Shown: positions 25,403-35,062 of the stretch, piece after piece
Position numbering within the stretch: the first letter of the stretch is position 1
How the letters are laid out: each line of letters starts with the position of its first letter
NCBI RefSeq assembly: GCF_000686525.1
Contig: NZ_KK365986.1
Location: 9,995 to 73,994 of the forward strand
Length of the DNA: 64,000 bases
Source of the DNA: Desulfonatronovibrio hydrogenovorans DSM 9292
GTDB taxonomy: Bacteria; Desulfobacterota; Desulfovibrionia; Desulfovibrionales; Desulfonatronovibrionaceae
Reading direction: 5' to 3'
Notes under the pieces: generated by a model
Seen by the model: the letters and a program-made list of their open reading frames with translations, nothing else
The model's database searches: none
What the model was told of the DNA's origin: nothing
Program-made: the position numbers and the translations under genes

Positions 25403-26176
25403 ATGAAAAATCAAATGCTGAACAAATTCATGGCTGCCAAAGAGACAGAAATCAAGTTTTTGGAGAAACTCAAGATCCGGAACGGGCTGCCTGATATCTT
25501 CAAGGGTGAGCGGCCTGATCTGATCAAGGAGCTTAAAAAGTCGGGGCCGGTCATAATCGCAGAATATAAAAAGGCTTCTCCTTCCAGAGGGGTGATCAAC
25601 TCAAAGATATCAGCCAGAGATGCCGCAGCCATGTTTTTCCAAAACCAGGCCGGTGCTGTTTCAGTCCTGACCGAGGAAAAATATTTTCAGGGCAGTCTGG
25701 ACTATATTGACCCCTTTGTCAGGACCGGTCTGCCGGTGCTGCGTAAGGACTTTATCTTCCACCCTCTGCAGATAAGGCAAACTGCGGCTACCAGGGCTTC
25801 GGCCCTGCTGCTCATTGTCCGGGTGATCCAAAGTCCTTTGGAGTTGAAGGCCCTGACAGAACTCAGTCTTGAGCTGGGTCTGGAGCCGGTGGTGGAGGTC
25901 TTTAACAGGAAGGAACTGGATCTGGCAGTGGAAGCCGGAGCCAGAGTCATCCTGGTCAACAACCGGGATCTGGACAGGCTGGAGGTGGATCTGAACGTAT
26001 CCAGAAATCTTGTCCAGGATAAGTCACCCGACCAGGCCTGGATCTGTGCCAGTGGGCTGGAGCATAAAGACCAGATCGCCGAGTTTGCAGGCCTGGGCTT
26101 TGACGCGTTTCTCATCGGCACCAGTATCATGGCAGCGGATGATCCTGGTGCAAAACTTAGGGATCTGACCTCATGA
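25403..26176 (+). CDS. trpC: Indole-3-glycerol phosphate synthase
   Basis: Closes the indole ring in tryptophan synthesis. The 257-residue barrel has the N-terminal signature IIAEYKKASPSRG, the catalytic lysine in PVLRKDFI, VVEVFNRKELDLA, ILVNNRDLDRLEVDL (normally NNRNL) and the phosphate site at ASGLEHKDQI and FLIGTSIM. It is monofunctional, unlike the enteric TrpC-TrpF fusion. The start is one base after the trpD stop, and its end overlaps trpF by 4 bp (ATGA). Confidence 0.95.
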   Translation: MKNQMLNKFMAAKETEIKFLEKLKIRNGLPDIFKGERPDLIKELKKSGPVIIAEYKKASPSRGVINSKISARDAAAMFFQNQAGAVSVLTEEKYFQGSLDYIDPFVRTGLPVLRKDFIFHPLQIRQTAATRASALLLIVRVIQSPLELKALTELSLELGLEPVVEVFNRKELDLAVEAGARVILVNNRDLDRLEVDLNVSRNLVQDKSPDQAWICASGLEHKDQIAEFAGLGFDAFLIGTSIMAADDPGAKLRDLTS

Positions 26177-26787
26177 CCGGGCTGCTGATCAAGGTCTGCG
26201 GCCTGACCCGGGCTGATGACCTTGAGTTCTGCCAGAACACGGGAGTTGACCTGACAGGGTTTATTTTTCATGGTCCCAGCCCCAGGTTTATGGAACCGGA
26301 GCAGGTCGGTTTAATGGAAAAGAAAAATGAACTAAGGGTGGGAGTTTTTGTTGACCAGGGAGTGGATGAGATCTTGAAAACCATTGACCTGGCCCGGCTG
26401 GATCTGGTCCAGCTCCATGGAAACCAGGACATTAATTTTTGCCGGGCCATCGGGCCTGACCGGGTCATCAGGACCTTCTGGCCGGAGGGCTTTACAGATC
26501 TTCAGGATTTCCAGGAAGAGCTTGAAGGTTTCAGCCAGGCATGCAGGTATTTTCTTTTTGATGCCGGCAGGAGCCTGGGCGGGCATGGCCGGTCCATATC
26601 CTGCCCATGGCTGGAAAGGGTCACAAGCCCCAGGCTGTATTTTCTGGCCGGAGGCCTGGGGCCGGACAATGTCGGGAATGTACTGGAGCTTGGCCTGACC
26701 GGACTAGATCTTAACTCCGGGGTTGAGTCCAGTCCGGGAATAAAGGACCCGGAAAAAATCAGGCAGGTATTGAAACTGGTCAGGTAA
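26173..26787 (+). CDS. trpF: Phosphoribosylanthranilate isomerase
   Basis: Isomerises phosphoribosylanthranilate to CdRP. The 204-residue barrel has the catalytic cysteine in IKVCGLTRADD (residues 6-16), FIFHGPSPRF, GVFVDQ, LVQLHGNQD, the catalytic Asp in FLFDAGRSLGGHGRSI and the phosphate loop FLAGGLGPDNV. ATG overlaps the trpC stop. In the pathway it acts before TrpC, although encoded after it. Confidence 0.95.
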   Translation: MTGLLIKVCGLTRADDLEFCQNTGVDLTGFIFHGPSPRFMEPEQVGLMEKKNELRVGVFVDQGVDEILKTIDLARLDLVQLHGNQDINFCRAIGPDRVIRTFWPEGFTDLQDFQEELEGFSQACRYFLFDAGRSLGGHGRSISCPWLERVTSPRLYFLAGGLGPDNVGNVLELGLTGLDLNSGVESSPGIKDPEKIRQVLKLVR

Positions 26788-26934
26788 AAAAATGACTGCA
26801 TGGTAAGCTGCTACCACCTGTTTCAAACCAGTATTTTTGTTTAAAAGTAACTTTTGGTAATCACGGCCTGGCCTGTGGAAAAAATAACAGTGTTGAACAG
26901 TTTTTTGCTTGAGACAACCTAACAGGAGATAAAG

Positions 26935-28110
26935 ATGAGAAAAGGATATTTCGGTAATTTCGGAGGACAGTTTGTGCCGGAGCTTCTGGTGCCGCCCCTG
27001 GCCGAACTGGAAAGGGCCATGCAGGATATCATGGACCAGCAGGAGTTTAAAAAGGACCTGGAGCAGGTCTTTGCCGAGTTTGTGGGGCGGCCGACGCCTA
27101 TCTCCAGGTGCGCCAACCTGTCCCGGGACCTGGGCTTTGATCTGTGGCTCAAAAGAGAAGATCTGGCCCATACCGGGGCTCATAAGATCAATAATACCGT
27201 GGGCCAGGCTCTGCTGGCCAGGCACATGGGCAAGGCCTGTCTGCTGGCTGAAACCGGGGCCGGGCAGCATGGCGTAGCCACAGCTACTGCAGCAGCCGCC
27301 CTGGGGCTGAAGTGCATCGTATTCATGGGTGCGGTGGATGTTAAACGCCAGAGCCACAATGTCCGGCGCATGGAACTTCTGGGAGCCAGGGTAGAGGCGG
27401 TGGAGAGCGGGACCAGGACCCTTAAGGACGCCATTAACGCAGCCCTGAGGTACTGGATTGCCCATCAGCAGGACACCCACTACTGCCTTGGTTCCGCTGT
27501 GGGGCCCCATCCTTTCCCTTTGCTGGTCAGGAAGCTGCAGTCCGTTATTGGTGAAGAGGCCAGAGAGCAATTCACCCGGCAGACCGGAAAACTGCCGGAC
27601 ATTGTTGTGGCTTGCGTGGGCGGCGGGTCCAACGCCATAGGGGTTTTTCATCCTTTTACCGGGGACAAGGGAGTACGCCTGGTAGGAGTGGAGGCTGGAG
27701 GCCAGGGCACTCCAGATTGTCACCACTCAGCTACCCTGTCCAAGGGAAGCTACGGCGTACTGCACGGGACCCATACTTATCTGCTCCAGACCAGTGACGG
27801 CCAGATCATGCCCTCCCATTCGGTTGCGCCGGGCCTGGATTACCCCGGGGTCGGTCCTGAACACGCCTATTTAAAAGACAGTGGCCGGGCCGAATACCAA
27901 GTGATTTACGATGATCAGGCCCTGGAGGCATTTTACCTGCTGTGCCGCAGAGAAGGCATTATTCCGGCCCTGGAAAGCTCCCATGCCCTGGCCTGGGTGC
28001 TGGTCAATAAAGACGGGATCAAGCCTGGGAGCGTAGTCCTGGTCAACCTGTCCGGCCGCGGGGACAAGGACCTGGATATTGTCCGGGAAGTTGAGAGTCA
28101 GAAACATTAG
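26935..28110 (+). CDS. trpB: Tryptophan synthase beta chain
   Basis: Joins indole and serine to tryptophan using pyridoxal phosphate. The 391-residue protein has the standard TrpB1 start [15 protein letters not shown], the PLP lysine K84 in [13 protein letters not shown], the phosphate-binding [12 protein letters not shown] and the conserved [13 protein letters not shown] equivalent ([14 protein letters not shown]). It starts with AGGAG after a 147-bp gap from trpF, the largest gap within the trp block, which could hold a secondary promoter though none is clear. Confidence 0.97.
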   Translation: MRKGYFGNFGGQFVPELLVPPLAELERAMQDIMDQQEFKKDLEQVFAEFVGRPTPISRCANLSRDLGFDLWLKREDLAHTGAHKINNTVGQALLARHMGKACLLAETGAGQHGVATATAAAALGLKCIVFMGAVDVKRQSHNVRRMELLGARVEAVESGTRTLKDAINAALRYWIAHQQDTHYCLGSAVGPHPFPLLVRKLQSVIGEEAREQFTRQTGKLPDIVVACVGGGSNAIGVFHPFTGDKGVRLVGVEAGGQGTPDCHHSATLSKGSYGVLHGTHTYLLQTSDGQIMPSHSVAPGLDYPGVGPEHAYLKDSGRAEYQVIYDDQALEAFYLLCRREGIIPALESSHALAWVLVNKDGIKPGSVVLVNLSGRGDKDLDIVREVESQKH

Positions 28111-28313
28111 GTCCTGCCCAAACAGATACAGCAGAAAAGCTGCCAGGGCTCTTCTGGCAAGATCAGGCCAGACCAAGGTTTCTGAAGGAGTTTCAGAGAA
28201 TCATTCCGGCCCCTGACCATTAACCTGGAAAGATTATCCCTGGACTGTCTATCTGCCTTGAGCATGGAATATTGGATGTTGGGACAGCAAAAAACAGCAT
28301 GAAAGGAGTGAAA

Positions 28314-29084
28314 ATGAAAACCGACAATATACTGACCTTGAAGATTCAGCAGGCCCTAAACCAGGGCCGGAGCGCTCTGATTCCCTTTGTGCCGGCAGGA
28401 TTTCCTGACAAGGATACCTTCCGGGAGACTATCATGGAACTGGACAGATCTGGAGCGGACATCATCGAGATCGGGGTCCCTTTTTCTGATCCTGTGGCTG
28501 ACGGTCCTGTTGTGGAAAAAGCCTCCATCAGGTGCCTGGAGCAGGGTGTGAATCTGACCTGGATCATTGAAAAGCTGAAGTCATACCGGACAAGGATAAA
28601 GGCCGGCATTGTGCTCATGGGCTACTTTAATCCTTTTCTGCAGTACGGGCTGGAGAGGCTGGCCTCAGAAGCGGATCTGGCTGGAGTAAACGGGCTGATC
28701 ATTCCGGACCTGATCTTTGAAGAGGCAGAGCCTTACCTGGATACATTTGAGCAAGGCAACCTGTCCCTGGTGCCTTTGGTGGGGTTGAATACGCCCAGGG
28801 AACGCATGCAGAAATATGCCGGACTGAATCCGGCCTTTGTTTATCTGGTCTCGGTTCTGGGAATTACCGGGACCAGGCTGGATGCTGATGGGCTGTTGAA
28901 GAACAAGCTGGCAGAGGTCAGGGAAGTGTTTGCCTGCCCTGCAGCCCTGGGCTTTGGTCTAAGTTCAAGGGAGCAGCTGAAGCCTCTGGCCGGCCAGGTG
29001 GACGCAGTAGTCTTTGGCAGCGCGTTGATAAGGCACCTGGAAGAGGGAAAAAAGGCCGGAGAATTTATGGCGGCCTGGGTTTAG
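28314..29084 (+). CDS. trpA: Tryptophan synthase alpha chain
   Basis: Cleaves indole-3-glycerol phosphate to indole and glyceraldehyde 3-phosphate. The 256-residue barrel has both catalytic acids, E52 and D63, in DIIEIGVPFSDPVADGP, plus LIIPDLIFEEA and the phosphate-binding LGFGLSSREQ and VVFGSALI. I choose 28314 (GGAG five bases upstream) over an ATG 14 codons earlier. The gap to trpB is 203 bp with no gene. Last gene of the trp block, ending one base before the stop of the convergent DUF1622 gene. Confidence 0.96.
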   Translation: MKTDNILTLKIQQALNQGRSALIPFVPAGFPDKDTFRETIMELDRSGADIIEIGVPFSDPVADGPVVEKASIRCLEQGVNLTWIIEKLKSYRTRIKAGIVLMGYFNPFLQYGLERLASEADLAGVNGLIIPDLIFEEAEPYLDTFEQGNLSLVPLVGLNTPRERMQKYAGLNPAFVYLVSVLGITGTRLDADGLLKNKLAEVREVFACPAALGFGLSSREQLKPLAGQVDAVVFGSALIRHLEEGKKAGEFMAAWV

Positions 29085-29085
29085 C

Positions 29086-29463
29086 TCAGTCTTTCTCAGC
29101 CTCAGGCGGTCTTTTCCAGGGCAGATGGCCGTTGATTTCAATCTCCAGGGAAAAGCTGAGAAAAGTCCGGATCAAAACCAGAATACCCAGCACAGTCAGG
29201 TGGTGCAGTTCAAAGCCGTGGGTGGTGGTCATTATAATATCTCCGGCCACCAGGAGTTCAAGACCCAGGAGGATGGCCTTGCCCATACCCTTGCGGTATT
29301 TTCCGTAAAACCGGTTCATGTCCCTGTAAATCCAGGCCCTGTAAAGAAAAAGCCCGGTGGTGGCCACTACTCCAGCGCAGATGACGGTCACCCCAAGGAT
29401 CTCCAGGGACATGGCAGCATAGTACATGCTGGTCTTGAACAGGCCGTCGCTCAGTTGGAACAT
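29086..29463 (-). CDS. DUF1622 family membrane protein
   Basis: A 125-residue inner-membrane protein with three hydrophobic segments (about residues 20-43, 62-81 and 88-107). The conserved part GKAILLGLELLVAGDIIMTTT and LTVLGILVLIRTFLSFSLEIEI is characteristic of DUF1622. Function is unknown. It is convergent with trpA, with stop codons practically abutting, so the two transcripts may interfere. The next gene on the same strand ends 62 bp upstream of it. Confidence 0.85.
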   Translation of the reverse strand: MFQLSDGLFKTSMYYAAMSLEILGVTVICAGVVATTGLFLYRAWIYRDMNRFYGKYRKGMGKAILLGLELLVAGDIIMTTTHGFELHHLTVLGILVLIRTFLSFSLEIEINGHLPWKRPPEAEKD

Positions 29464-29525
29464 TGATCAGCCCTCCCTGTCCGGCAAAGGTGTGGTCCGG
29501 ACTTTTTCCCCGGAAAAACCGGATT

Positions 29526-29918
29526 TCAACCAGTCGAAATGATTAAGGGTATTTTGTGCAGGTCCCGGGATTCCTCTGCAGTGCTGCCCAGACTCCAATT
29601 GATGCTGCCGTGGTTCAGTCCCAGAAGTCTGGCAATGTCGTCCACCAGCCCGGACAGATTTATTAGGGGATGCCTGCCCAGGACATGGGGCAGGCCGTAG
29701 GTCATATTGCAGGCCAGACACTTGCCCGGCCTCTGAATTAGTCTGAAGCTAAAAAAAATGCGGTTGTCCCTGATGCCTTCAAAGCCCAGCCTGATGTCAA
29801 AGTGACTGTCCTCCTGGTCACCGTAAAAAGCCTCAAAGAAATCATTGCTTCGTTCAATGGGAAAAAGATCTTCCAGTGCCTCGGGGGTCAGAGTCTGAGC
29901 TATTTTGTCTTTATCCAT
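29526..29918 (-). CDS. Conserved hypothetical protein of Desulfovibrionales type
   Basis: A 130-residue soluble protein with no enzymatic motif that I recognise. The conserved core is FFEAFYGDQEDSHFDIRLGFEG followed by RLIQRPGKCLACNMTYGLPHV with a CxxC pair, then an LLG helix. I recall near relatives in Desulfovibrio that carry a misleading homeobox-type name in databases; nothing here supports DNA binding. The start has AAGGA at seven bases. It sits between the DUF1622 and YihY genes on the same strand. The CxxC pair could bind a metal or form a disulfide. Confidence 0.65.
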   Translation of the reverse strand: MDKDKIAQTLTPEALEDLFPIERSNDFFEAFYGDQEDSHFDIRLGFEGIRDNRIFFSFRLIQRPGKCLACNMTYGLPHVLGRHPLINLSGLVDDIARLLGLNHGSINWSLGSTAEESRDLHKIPLIISTG

Positions 29919-30025
29919 CTGTACTTCCTTATTATTTTGCGGCCAGAAATCTCTTCGGCCATGATGAAACCAGAGTAATGCCAGCCTGGCAGCCTCAGAA
30001 GGTCAGCAGGTTAACCGGCAGATCT

Positions 30026-31345
30026 CTACAGGTCCTTGAGCAGGATATTTCCTGGTGATTTTTCAACCAGTTCCTGGAATCCATCCAGGGTTTCCGATAT
30101 TTTTTCCCAGGCCTTGGTGTCAGCCACGGGAATGTCAGTGGTCCCGCTCTGGTCCATTTTCTTGAGGGCCAGGCCCAGAGTAATGGTGTTGATGTCCAGC
30201 CCGGGCTGGTACAATGGGTCTGCATCATGCTGACTGGAAATTTCCACCATGAGTCCGGCTGCCAGCAGTTCTCGGGTGACCTGATTCACCAGTCTGGGGG
30301 GAAGACCCAGACTTTGGCAAATTTCCTCCAGGGATGTGGCCTCCCCATGGTTCATAAATCTGGTTATGACCTGGTGCAGGACCAGCAGGGAAATCTTTTG
30401 CTTGTACCTCAAGCTTATTTTTTTGATTTCCGAGGCAAAAATATAGCGTTTTACGTTTTCATATGCAAATGAGAGTTCAGCTCCCAGAAGCACGATCATC
30501 CAGCTGAGCTGGAGCCAGATGAGAAACATGGGCAGGGCTGCAAAGCTTCCATAGACAGCGTTGTATTTGACCGCTCCCACCTGCAGGGAGATGTAGGCCC
30601 ACTGCATGAGCTGAAAAAGGGTTCCGGAAATGATTCCGGCGGCAAGGGCCGGTTTCAGCCTGACTCTGGTGTTGGGCATGGCCATGAGCAAAAAAGTGAA
30701 AAGCATCCAGATCAACATGTAGGGCAGGACCCTGGGTGCCAGGTCAGCCACAAAAGACATGAAGCTCAGCCACCTGGATTCTGAAACGATTTGGCTGAGT
30801 TCCGTGGATATATACAGGGTCATGCTGCCGGACAGGACTACGACCACGGGTGCAATAAGCATGATGGACATGTACTCGGTGATTTTTTTTACCCAGCCCC
30901 GTCCCTGGTTCACCCCCCAGATGGCGTTGAATGAGTATTCGATATTGGTCAGGACTTTAAGGACGGACCATAGCAGAAATAAGAAGCCGATGCCCGCTAT
31001 GAGGCCGCCCCTTGTTTCTTCCAGCAGGGAATAGGAAAACCCTATGACCTGTTCCAGTATTTCCTCATGTGAGCCCAGGTAATATTCGATCTGTCTGTTT
31101 AAGGCATCTTCCAGGCCAAAGCCTTTGGCAATTCCAAAGGCCATGGCCAGGACCGGAACAATGGACAAGAGGGTGTAATAGGTCAGGGCAGAGGCCCTGC
31201 GCATGCAGTCGTCCTTGGCAAATTCCCGGACAGCCACCAGGATCACCCGCAGATGGTGGACCAGAAAAGCCCTGAAGCCGGACAGATTGCTGATGTCTAT
31301 GCGCCAGATGGTTGTCTGCAAAAATTCAATAATTTTTCTGAACAT
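30026..31345 (-). CDS. YihY/BrkB family membrane protein with winged-helix tail
   Basis: A 439-residue protein. The first 300 residues form the six-TM YihY domain (once called RNase BN, since disproved), with RASALTYYTLLSIVPVLAMAFGIAKGFG and AVYGSFAALPMFLIWLQLSWMIVLLGAELSFAYEN. The last 120 residues look like a winged-helix module (ATSLEEICQSLGLPPRLVNQVTRELLAAGLM). I start at 31345, with AGGGA upstream; an ATG seven codons earlier overlaps the end of the helicase gene. Substrate and function are unknown. It is probably cotranscribed with the helicase-nuclease gene. Confidence 0.85.
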   Translation of the reverse strand: MFRKIIEFLQTTIWRIDISNLSGFRAFLVHHLRVILVAVREFAKDDCMRRASALTYYTLLSIVPVLAMAFGIAKGFGLEDALNRQIEYYLGSHEEILEQVIGFSYSLLEETRGGLIAGIGFLFLLWSVLKVLTNIEYSFNAIWGVNQGRGWVKKITEYMSIMLIAPVVVVLSGSMTLYISTELSQIVSESRWLSFMSFVADLAPRVLPYMLIWMLFTFLLMAMPNTRVRLKPALAAGIISGTLFQLMQWAYISLQVGAVKYNAVYGSFAALPMFLIWLQLSWMIVLLGAELSFAYENVKRYIFASEIKKISLRYKQKISLLVLHQVITRFMNHGEATSLEEICQSLGLPPRLVNQVTRELLAAGLMVEISSQHDADPLYQPGLDINTITLGLALKKMDQSGTTDIPVADTKAWEKISETLDGFQELVEKSPGNILLKDL

Positions 31346-31349
31346 GACT

Positions 31350-34300
31350 TTATTCCCTGATTTCACGCCATGATGTCAGCAGAGGAAAAAACAGTCCCGC
31401 CCTGACCGGTCTGTGATCCATCACCTTCATGATCCGCATGTACTTCAAGATCTGGGGCCGGTATCTATCCATCTCCCGGTCCAGAAATTCATCCAGGCCT
31501 CCACCTTCGTGGATGCTGGTCTTGAAGTCAATGATCCATCGGACATCATCCTGATCGATAAAAGTACGGTCCAGGATTACTCTGGTATTTTGTCCGTCAA
31601 TGAAGGCACTTATATCGTATTCAGATCGGGCATGGTTATGGCTGTCCAGTATCCACCGGCCCAGGGGGTGGGTGAGGGTGTTTTTCACAGCCTGCAATAC
31701 CTTGCCTGATGCCAGCTCCAGGTCCTGATTGCTGACTCCCAGATCCAAAAGAAGCCTCTCAATAAAGGTCATTTGGGCTTCAATCCCTTTAAGGGGCCAG
31801 GCATCCAGTCCCTGTTCTGATATGATTCTCAGCAGGTTATGGACAGCAGTTCCTATGTGTCTGGCAGTATCCCCGGCCCAATGGTAGGTCACAGGCTCCT
31901 CAGGGTTGTCAAGGCGGACCGGCTGGGCATGAGGATATCCAAATCCCGGCACTTCCGGCATGACCCAGCTGGAAGCCAGTCTGGTCAGCCTGTTGTGTTT
32001 GGCAGGACTGTCTGTTCCGGGCAAAGCTTCCTCCCCGGTCCTGGATGGCAGTTCATTCTGAAACAGGTCCTGCAGACTGTCCCACATGGTCCACAGCATG
32101 GAGCTTTTTGGCGGGGTCCGAATGGCTGTTTTGGCCCGGGCAGAGCTCCCTGTTGCAACCGATCCCAGCAGGTGCAGTCTTTTTACTGCCCTGGTTGCGG
32201 CTACGTACATGAGGCGTCCGGTCTCGTTCTGGTCCCGGTCTTTTTTCAGGCCTTCGATGAATCTGTAGGTGGGGAGGTGCTCTCCACCCGGGGCAGCAAT
32301 GGGAGCCAGAAAAAGTCTTGGCAGATCTCCATCATTCTGTCCGGCAACCTCCATGAACTGCAGGAGCAGCTTGCCCGAACTGCCAGTGGTCTTTTCCAGC
32401 CCCGGGATGATTACTGTATCAAATTCCAGACCTTTGGCCTTATGAATGGTCATGACTTTGAGCCGGTCCCCTGCCTGCGGATCAGGCAGGGAGTAAAGGC
32501 CCTGCAGGGAATTTTCAAGGGCAGACAGGTCTTCGATGGTATAATTTTCCTGGAACCATTCAAGGTGATTAAAAAACGATTCAGCGTTTTCCAGTTCCTG
32601 GTCGGTTCTGATGCAGGCCGGTCCTCCCAGAGCGTGCCAGATTCCCTGGACAAGGGTGGATAGAGGTTTTCGCAGCCGGTTTTCCCAGGCAGGAATGAGT
32701 ACCTTTCTGACCCTGTCCAGCCGGTCCAGTCCATCCGGGCTCAACTTCCTGACTTCATCCAGACGGATGATCCTTTCCAGGATGGCCGTCTGGTCATGCG
32801 GCTGTGAAAGTCTGGACAGGTCCTTGAGATCCAGCCCGGCCCAGGGGGCTCTTAATACAGCCAGCCAGGATAATCTGTCGTTGGGTCTTAAAAGGGCTCT
32901 GGTCAGGGCCAGCAGGTCAGCCACGATCCTTTTGTCTCCAAGGGATTCTATTTCCACTGCCTGGAAGGGTATCCTTCTTTGGCGAAGTTCCCGGACGATT
33001 TCCTGGAGATGGTTCCTGGTCCTGACCAGGACAGCGATGTCTTCGTCTGGATGGGCCTTGCTGGTTTGTCTGATGATTTCCAGGACTTTTGCGGCTTCGT
33101 CTCCAGTCCGGGGGTCCACAAAGGGGTGTACCTGGACCAGTCCGCCATCGTCCTTGGCTGCAGACATGGCAGAGTATGTCACAGATCCTCTGACATGATC
33201 CTCCAGATCCTGGAAAACAGCGGGAAAGACCTGGTTGACCCATTCCACCACTGCTGGAGATGACCGGAAATTTACCTTCAGCTGGATCGGTTCCAGTAAG
33301 ATTTCGCCGATGCTGTTTTGTCTGGTGTTGAGAAAAACACCCACATCGGCATCCCTGAAGGCGTAAATGGACTGCATGGGATCTCCAACAGCAAACAGGG
33401 TTCGGCCATCATCCCTGGTCCAGCCGGAGGTGAGCATGGTCAGCATCTGGTGCTGGGTTATGCTGGTGTCCTGGAATTCATCAAACAAAACATGCTTAAC
33501 CTGAAAGTCCAGGCGCAGAAGCAGCTCAGAGGGGGCATCGGCATGGCCCAGGGCATTGAGGGCTGCCCTGGAAACTTCTGGATAATCAACGGTTCCATTT
33601 TGGTGCATGACCAGATGAAGCTGGGCTGCTGCCATTTTCAGGACTCTCAGCAGGGCCGAAACAGTCAGCCAGGTCTGATCTGAATATCCGGTTTCAGGCA
33701 GGTCAGACAGCCAGGCAATGGACTGTTCCAGCCCGGGGTCCTGGCTGAGGGTTTCCAAAATGGAACATATCATTTCTTTATTTTGGGCAGCCCTTTTTTT
33801 CAGGGAGGCATCCTTAAAGCTGGCGCCAGATGGAAAGCCGGTGTTTTTGTTAACCGTTCTCCGCCAGGTCCGGCTGGAGCGGGTGGTCAGCAGTTCCTGC
33901 AGTCCCAGCCACTTGCCCAGATCCCTCAGGTGGCCCTGGGGGAGGCAATCCATATCGGCCAGGGCAATGATTGGAGAATCCGGCATTTCCTGGATCAGAT
34001 TGGAAGCTGCATAGCGGGCGCATTCAAGAAGCCCGGACTGCAGCTCCGGGCTCAGGCGGGCTGCCAGAAGTCTCTTTGCCTGTTCCAGCCTGCGCTGGAT
34101 CTCAAGCTTTAAGTGTCCTTCCAGAAGTGTTCTCAGGTCCTGATCAGAGGAGATGGGGCTGAGAAGCCTGAGCCAGTGCTCCCTGAGTTTCAGCATGGTA
34201 ATGATCAGTTCCCTGGTCTTGTTCCAGTCATTATCCAGGTGGAGCAGGACCCGGGAAAGGGATTCGTGCCAGGGAGAGTCCTTTTTCAGCTCAAGTAGGG

Positions 34301-34775
34301 TGTTCCTGGCTGCTTCTTCATAAAGCGTTTCAGGTTTTTCAGCCACTTTGAGGTCAGTGCCTGCGCCAGAAAAAAGAGGCATCCTGCCTGCCAGATGGAG
34401 GCAAAAGGAGTCTATGGTCCTGATCTTGAGGCGGGCTGGATTATCCAGGATATTCCAGCCCATTTTTTGATCCCTGGAAAGGGCACCGGCTGCAAGCTGC
34501 CATGTCTTTGCTGCATGGGGCTGGGAAGGCTCAGGTTCTGATCCGGCTCGAATCAGGGAGTTGACGACCCGGTTGCGCATTTCAGCTGCAGCTTTTCTGG
34601 TGAAGGTGATGGCCAGGATTTCTTCAGGATCATTTACCCGGGACAATAGCCGCAAAAATCTCTGAGTAAGGAGTTCGGTCTTGCCTGAACCGGCCGGGGC
34701 CTGGACAATAAAGGATCTTGCCGGATCAAGGGCCTGTTCACGCTGAAGGTAGTCATTCGGGGTATGATTTGCCAT
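31350..34775 (-). CDS. UvrD/RecB-like helicase with C-terminal nuclease (AddA-like)
   Basis: An 1141-residue superfamily 1A DNA helicase-nuclease. Helicase motifs: Walker A APAGSGKT (residues 26-33), ITFTRKAAAEMR (Ia), VLFDEFQDTS (II), VGDPMQSIYAFRDAD (III), MTIHKAKGLEFDTVIIPG (V) and LMYVAATRAVKRL (VI). The C-terminus has a RecB-type PD-(D/E)XK nuclease: GTAVHNLL, VILDRTF, IDFKTS and YRPQILKYMRI. Such enzymes resect double-strand breaks with a partner (AddB or RecC), but no partner gene is adjacent: upstream is the divergent bioA. It is therefore an orphan here, with the partner elsewhere or absent. The ribosome site is weak. Confidence 0.88.
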   Translation of the reverse strand: MANHTPNDYLQREQALDPARSFIVQAPAGSGKTELLTQRFLRLLSRVNDPEEILAITFTRKAAAEMRNRVVNSLIRAGSEPEPSQPHAAKTWQLAAGALSRDQKMGWNILDNPARLKIRTIDSFCLHLAGRMPLFSGAGTDLKVAEKPETLYEEAARNTLLELKKDSPWHESLSRVLLHLDNDWNKTRELIITMLKLREHWLRLLSPISSDQDLRTLLEGHLKLEIQRRLEQAKRLLAARLSPELQSGLLECARYAASNLIQEMPDSPIIALADMDCLPQGHLRDLGKWLGLQELLTTRSSRTWRRTVNKNTGFPSGASFKDASLKKRAAQNKEMICSILETLSQDPGLEQSIAWLSDLPETGYSDQTWLTVSALLRVLKMAAAQLHLVMHQNGTVDYPEVSRAALNALGHADAPSELLLRLDFQVKHVLFDEFQDTSITQHQMLTMLTSGWTRDDGRTLFAVGDPMQSIYAFRDADVGVFLNTRQNSIGEILLEPIQLKVNFRSSPAVVEWVNQVFPAVFQDLEDHVRGSVTYSAMSAAKDDGGLVQVHPFVDPRTGDEAAKVLEIIRQTSKAHPDEDIAVLVRTRNHLQEIVRELRQRRIPFQAVEIESLGDKRIVADLLALTRALLRPNDRLSWLAVLRAPWAGLDLKDLSRLSQPHDQTAILERIIRLDEVRKLSPDGLDRLDRVRKVLIPAWENRLRKPLSTLVQGIWHALGGPACIRTDQELENAESFFNHLEWFQENYTIEDLSALENSLQGLYSLPDPQAGDRLKVMTIHKAKGLEFDTVIIPGLEKTTGSSGKLLLQFMEVAGQNDGDLPRLFLAPIAAPGGEHLPTYRFIEGLKKDRDQNETGRLMYVAATRAVKRLHLLGSVATGSSARAKTAIRTPPKSSMLWTMWDSLQDLFQNELPSRTGEEALPGTDSPAKHNRLTRLASSWVMPEVPGFGYPHAQPVRLDNPEEPVTYHWAGDTARHIGTAVHNLLRIISEQGLDAWPLKGIEAQMTFIERLLLDLGVSNQDLELASGKVLQAVKNTLTHPLGRWILDSHNHARSEYDISAFIDGQNTRVILDRTFIDQDDVRWIIDFKTSIHEGGGLDEFLDREMDRYRPQILKYMRIMKVMDHRPVRAGLFFPLLTSWREIRE

Positions 34776-35062
34776 GGATTGTTTTGCTCTTTGGTGGAGG
34801 AGATGCTGCTGGTTGAAATCTTACGCCAAGTTACAGAAAAAATAAAGAAGAGTGAATGAAGGGCTGAGGATGATGGGAAAGGCAGGGCTTTGGTCCCTGC
34901 TTCCTGGGCAAGGCCCCAGCAACCGGTCAGGGTTTTGTTTGCTGATGATTTATGGCCTGGCGGAGTTTTTGACATCCATGTCCCGGCATCATAGATTCAA
35001 GACCTGGAAGTCGAAGGTGGAACTTATGCTTACCGCTAACCAGGAATAAAGGGAAAATGTTC

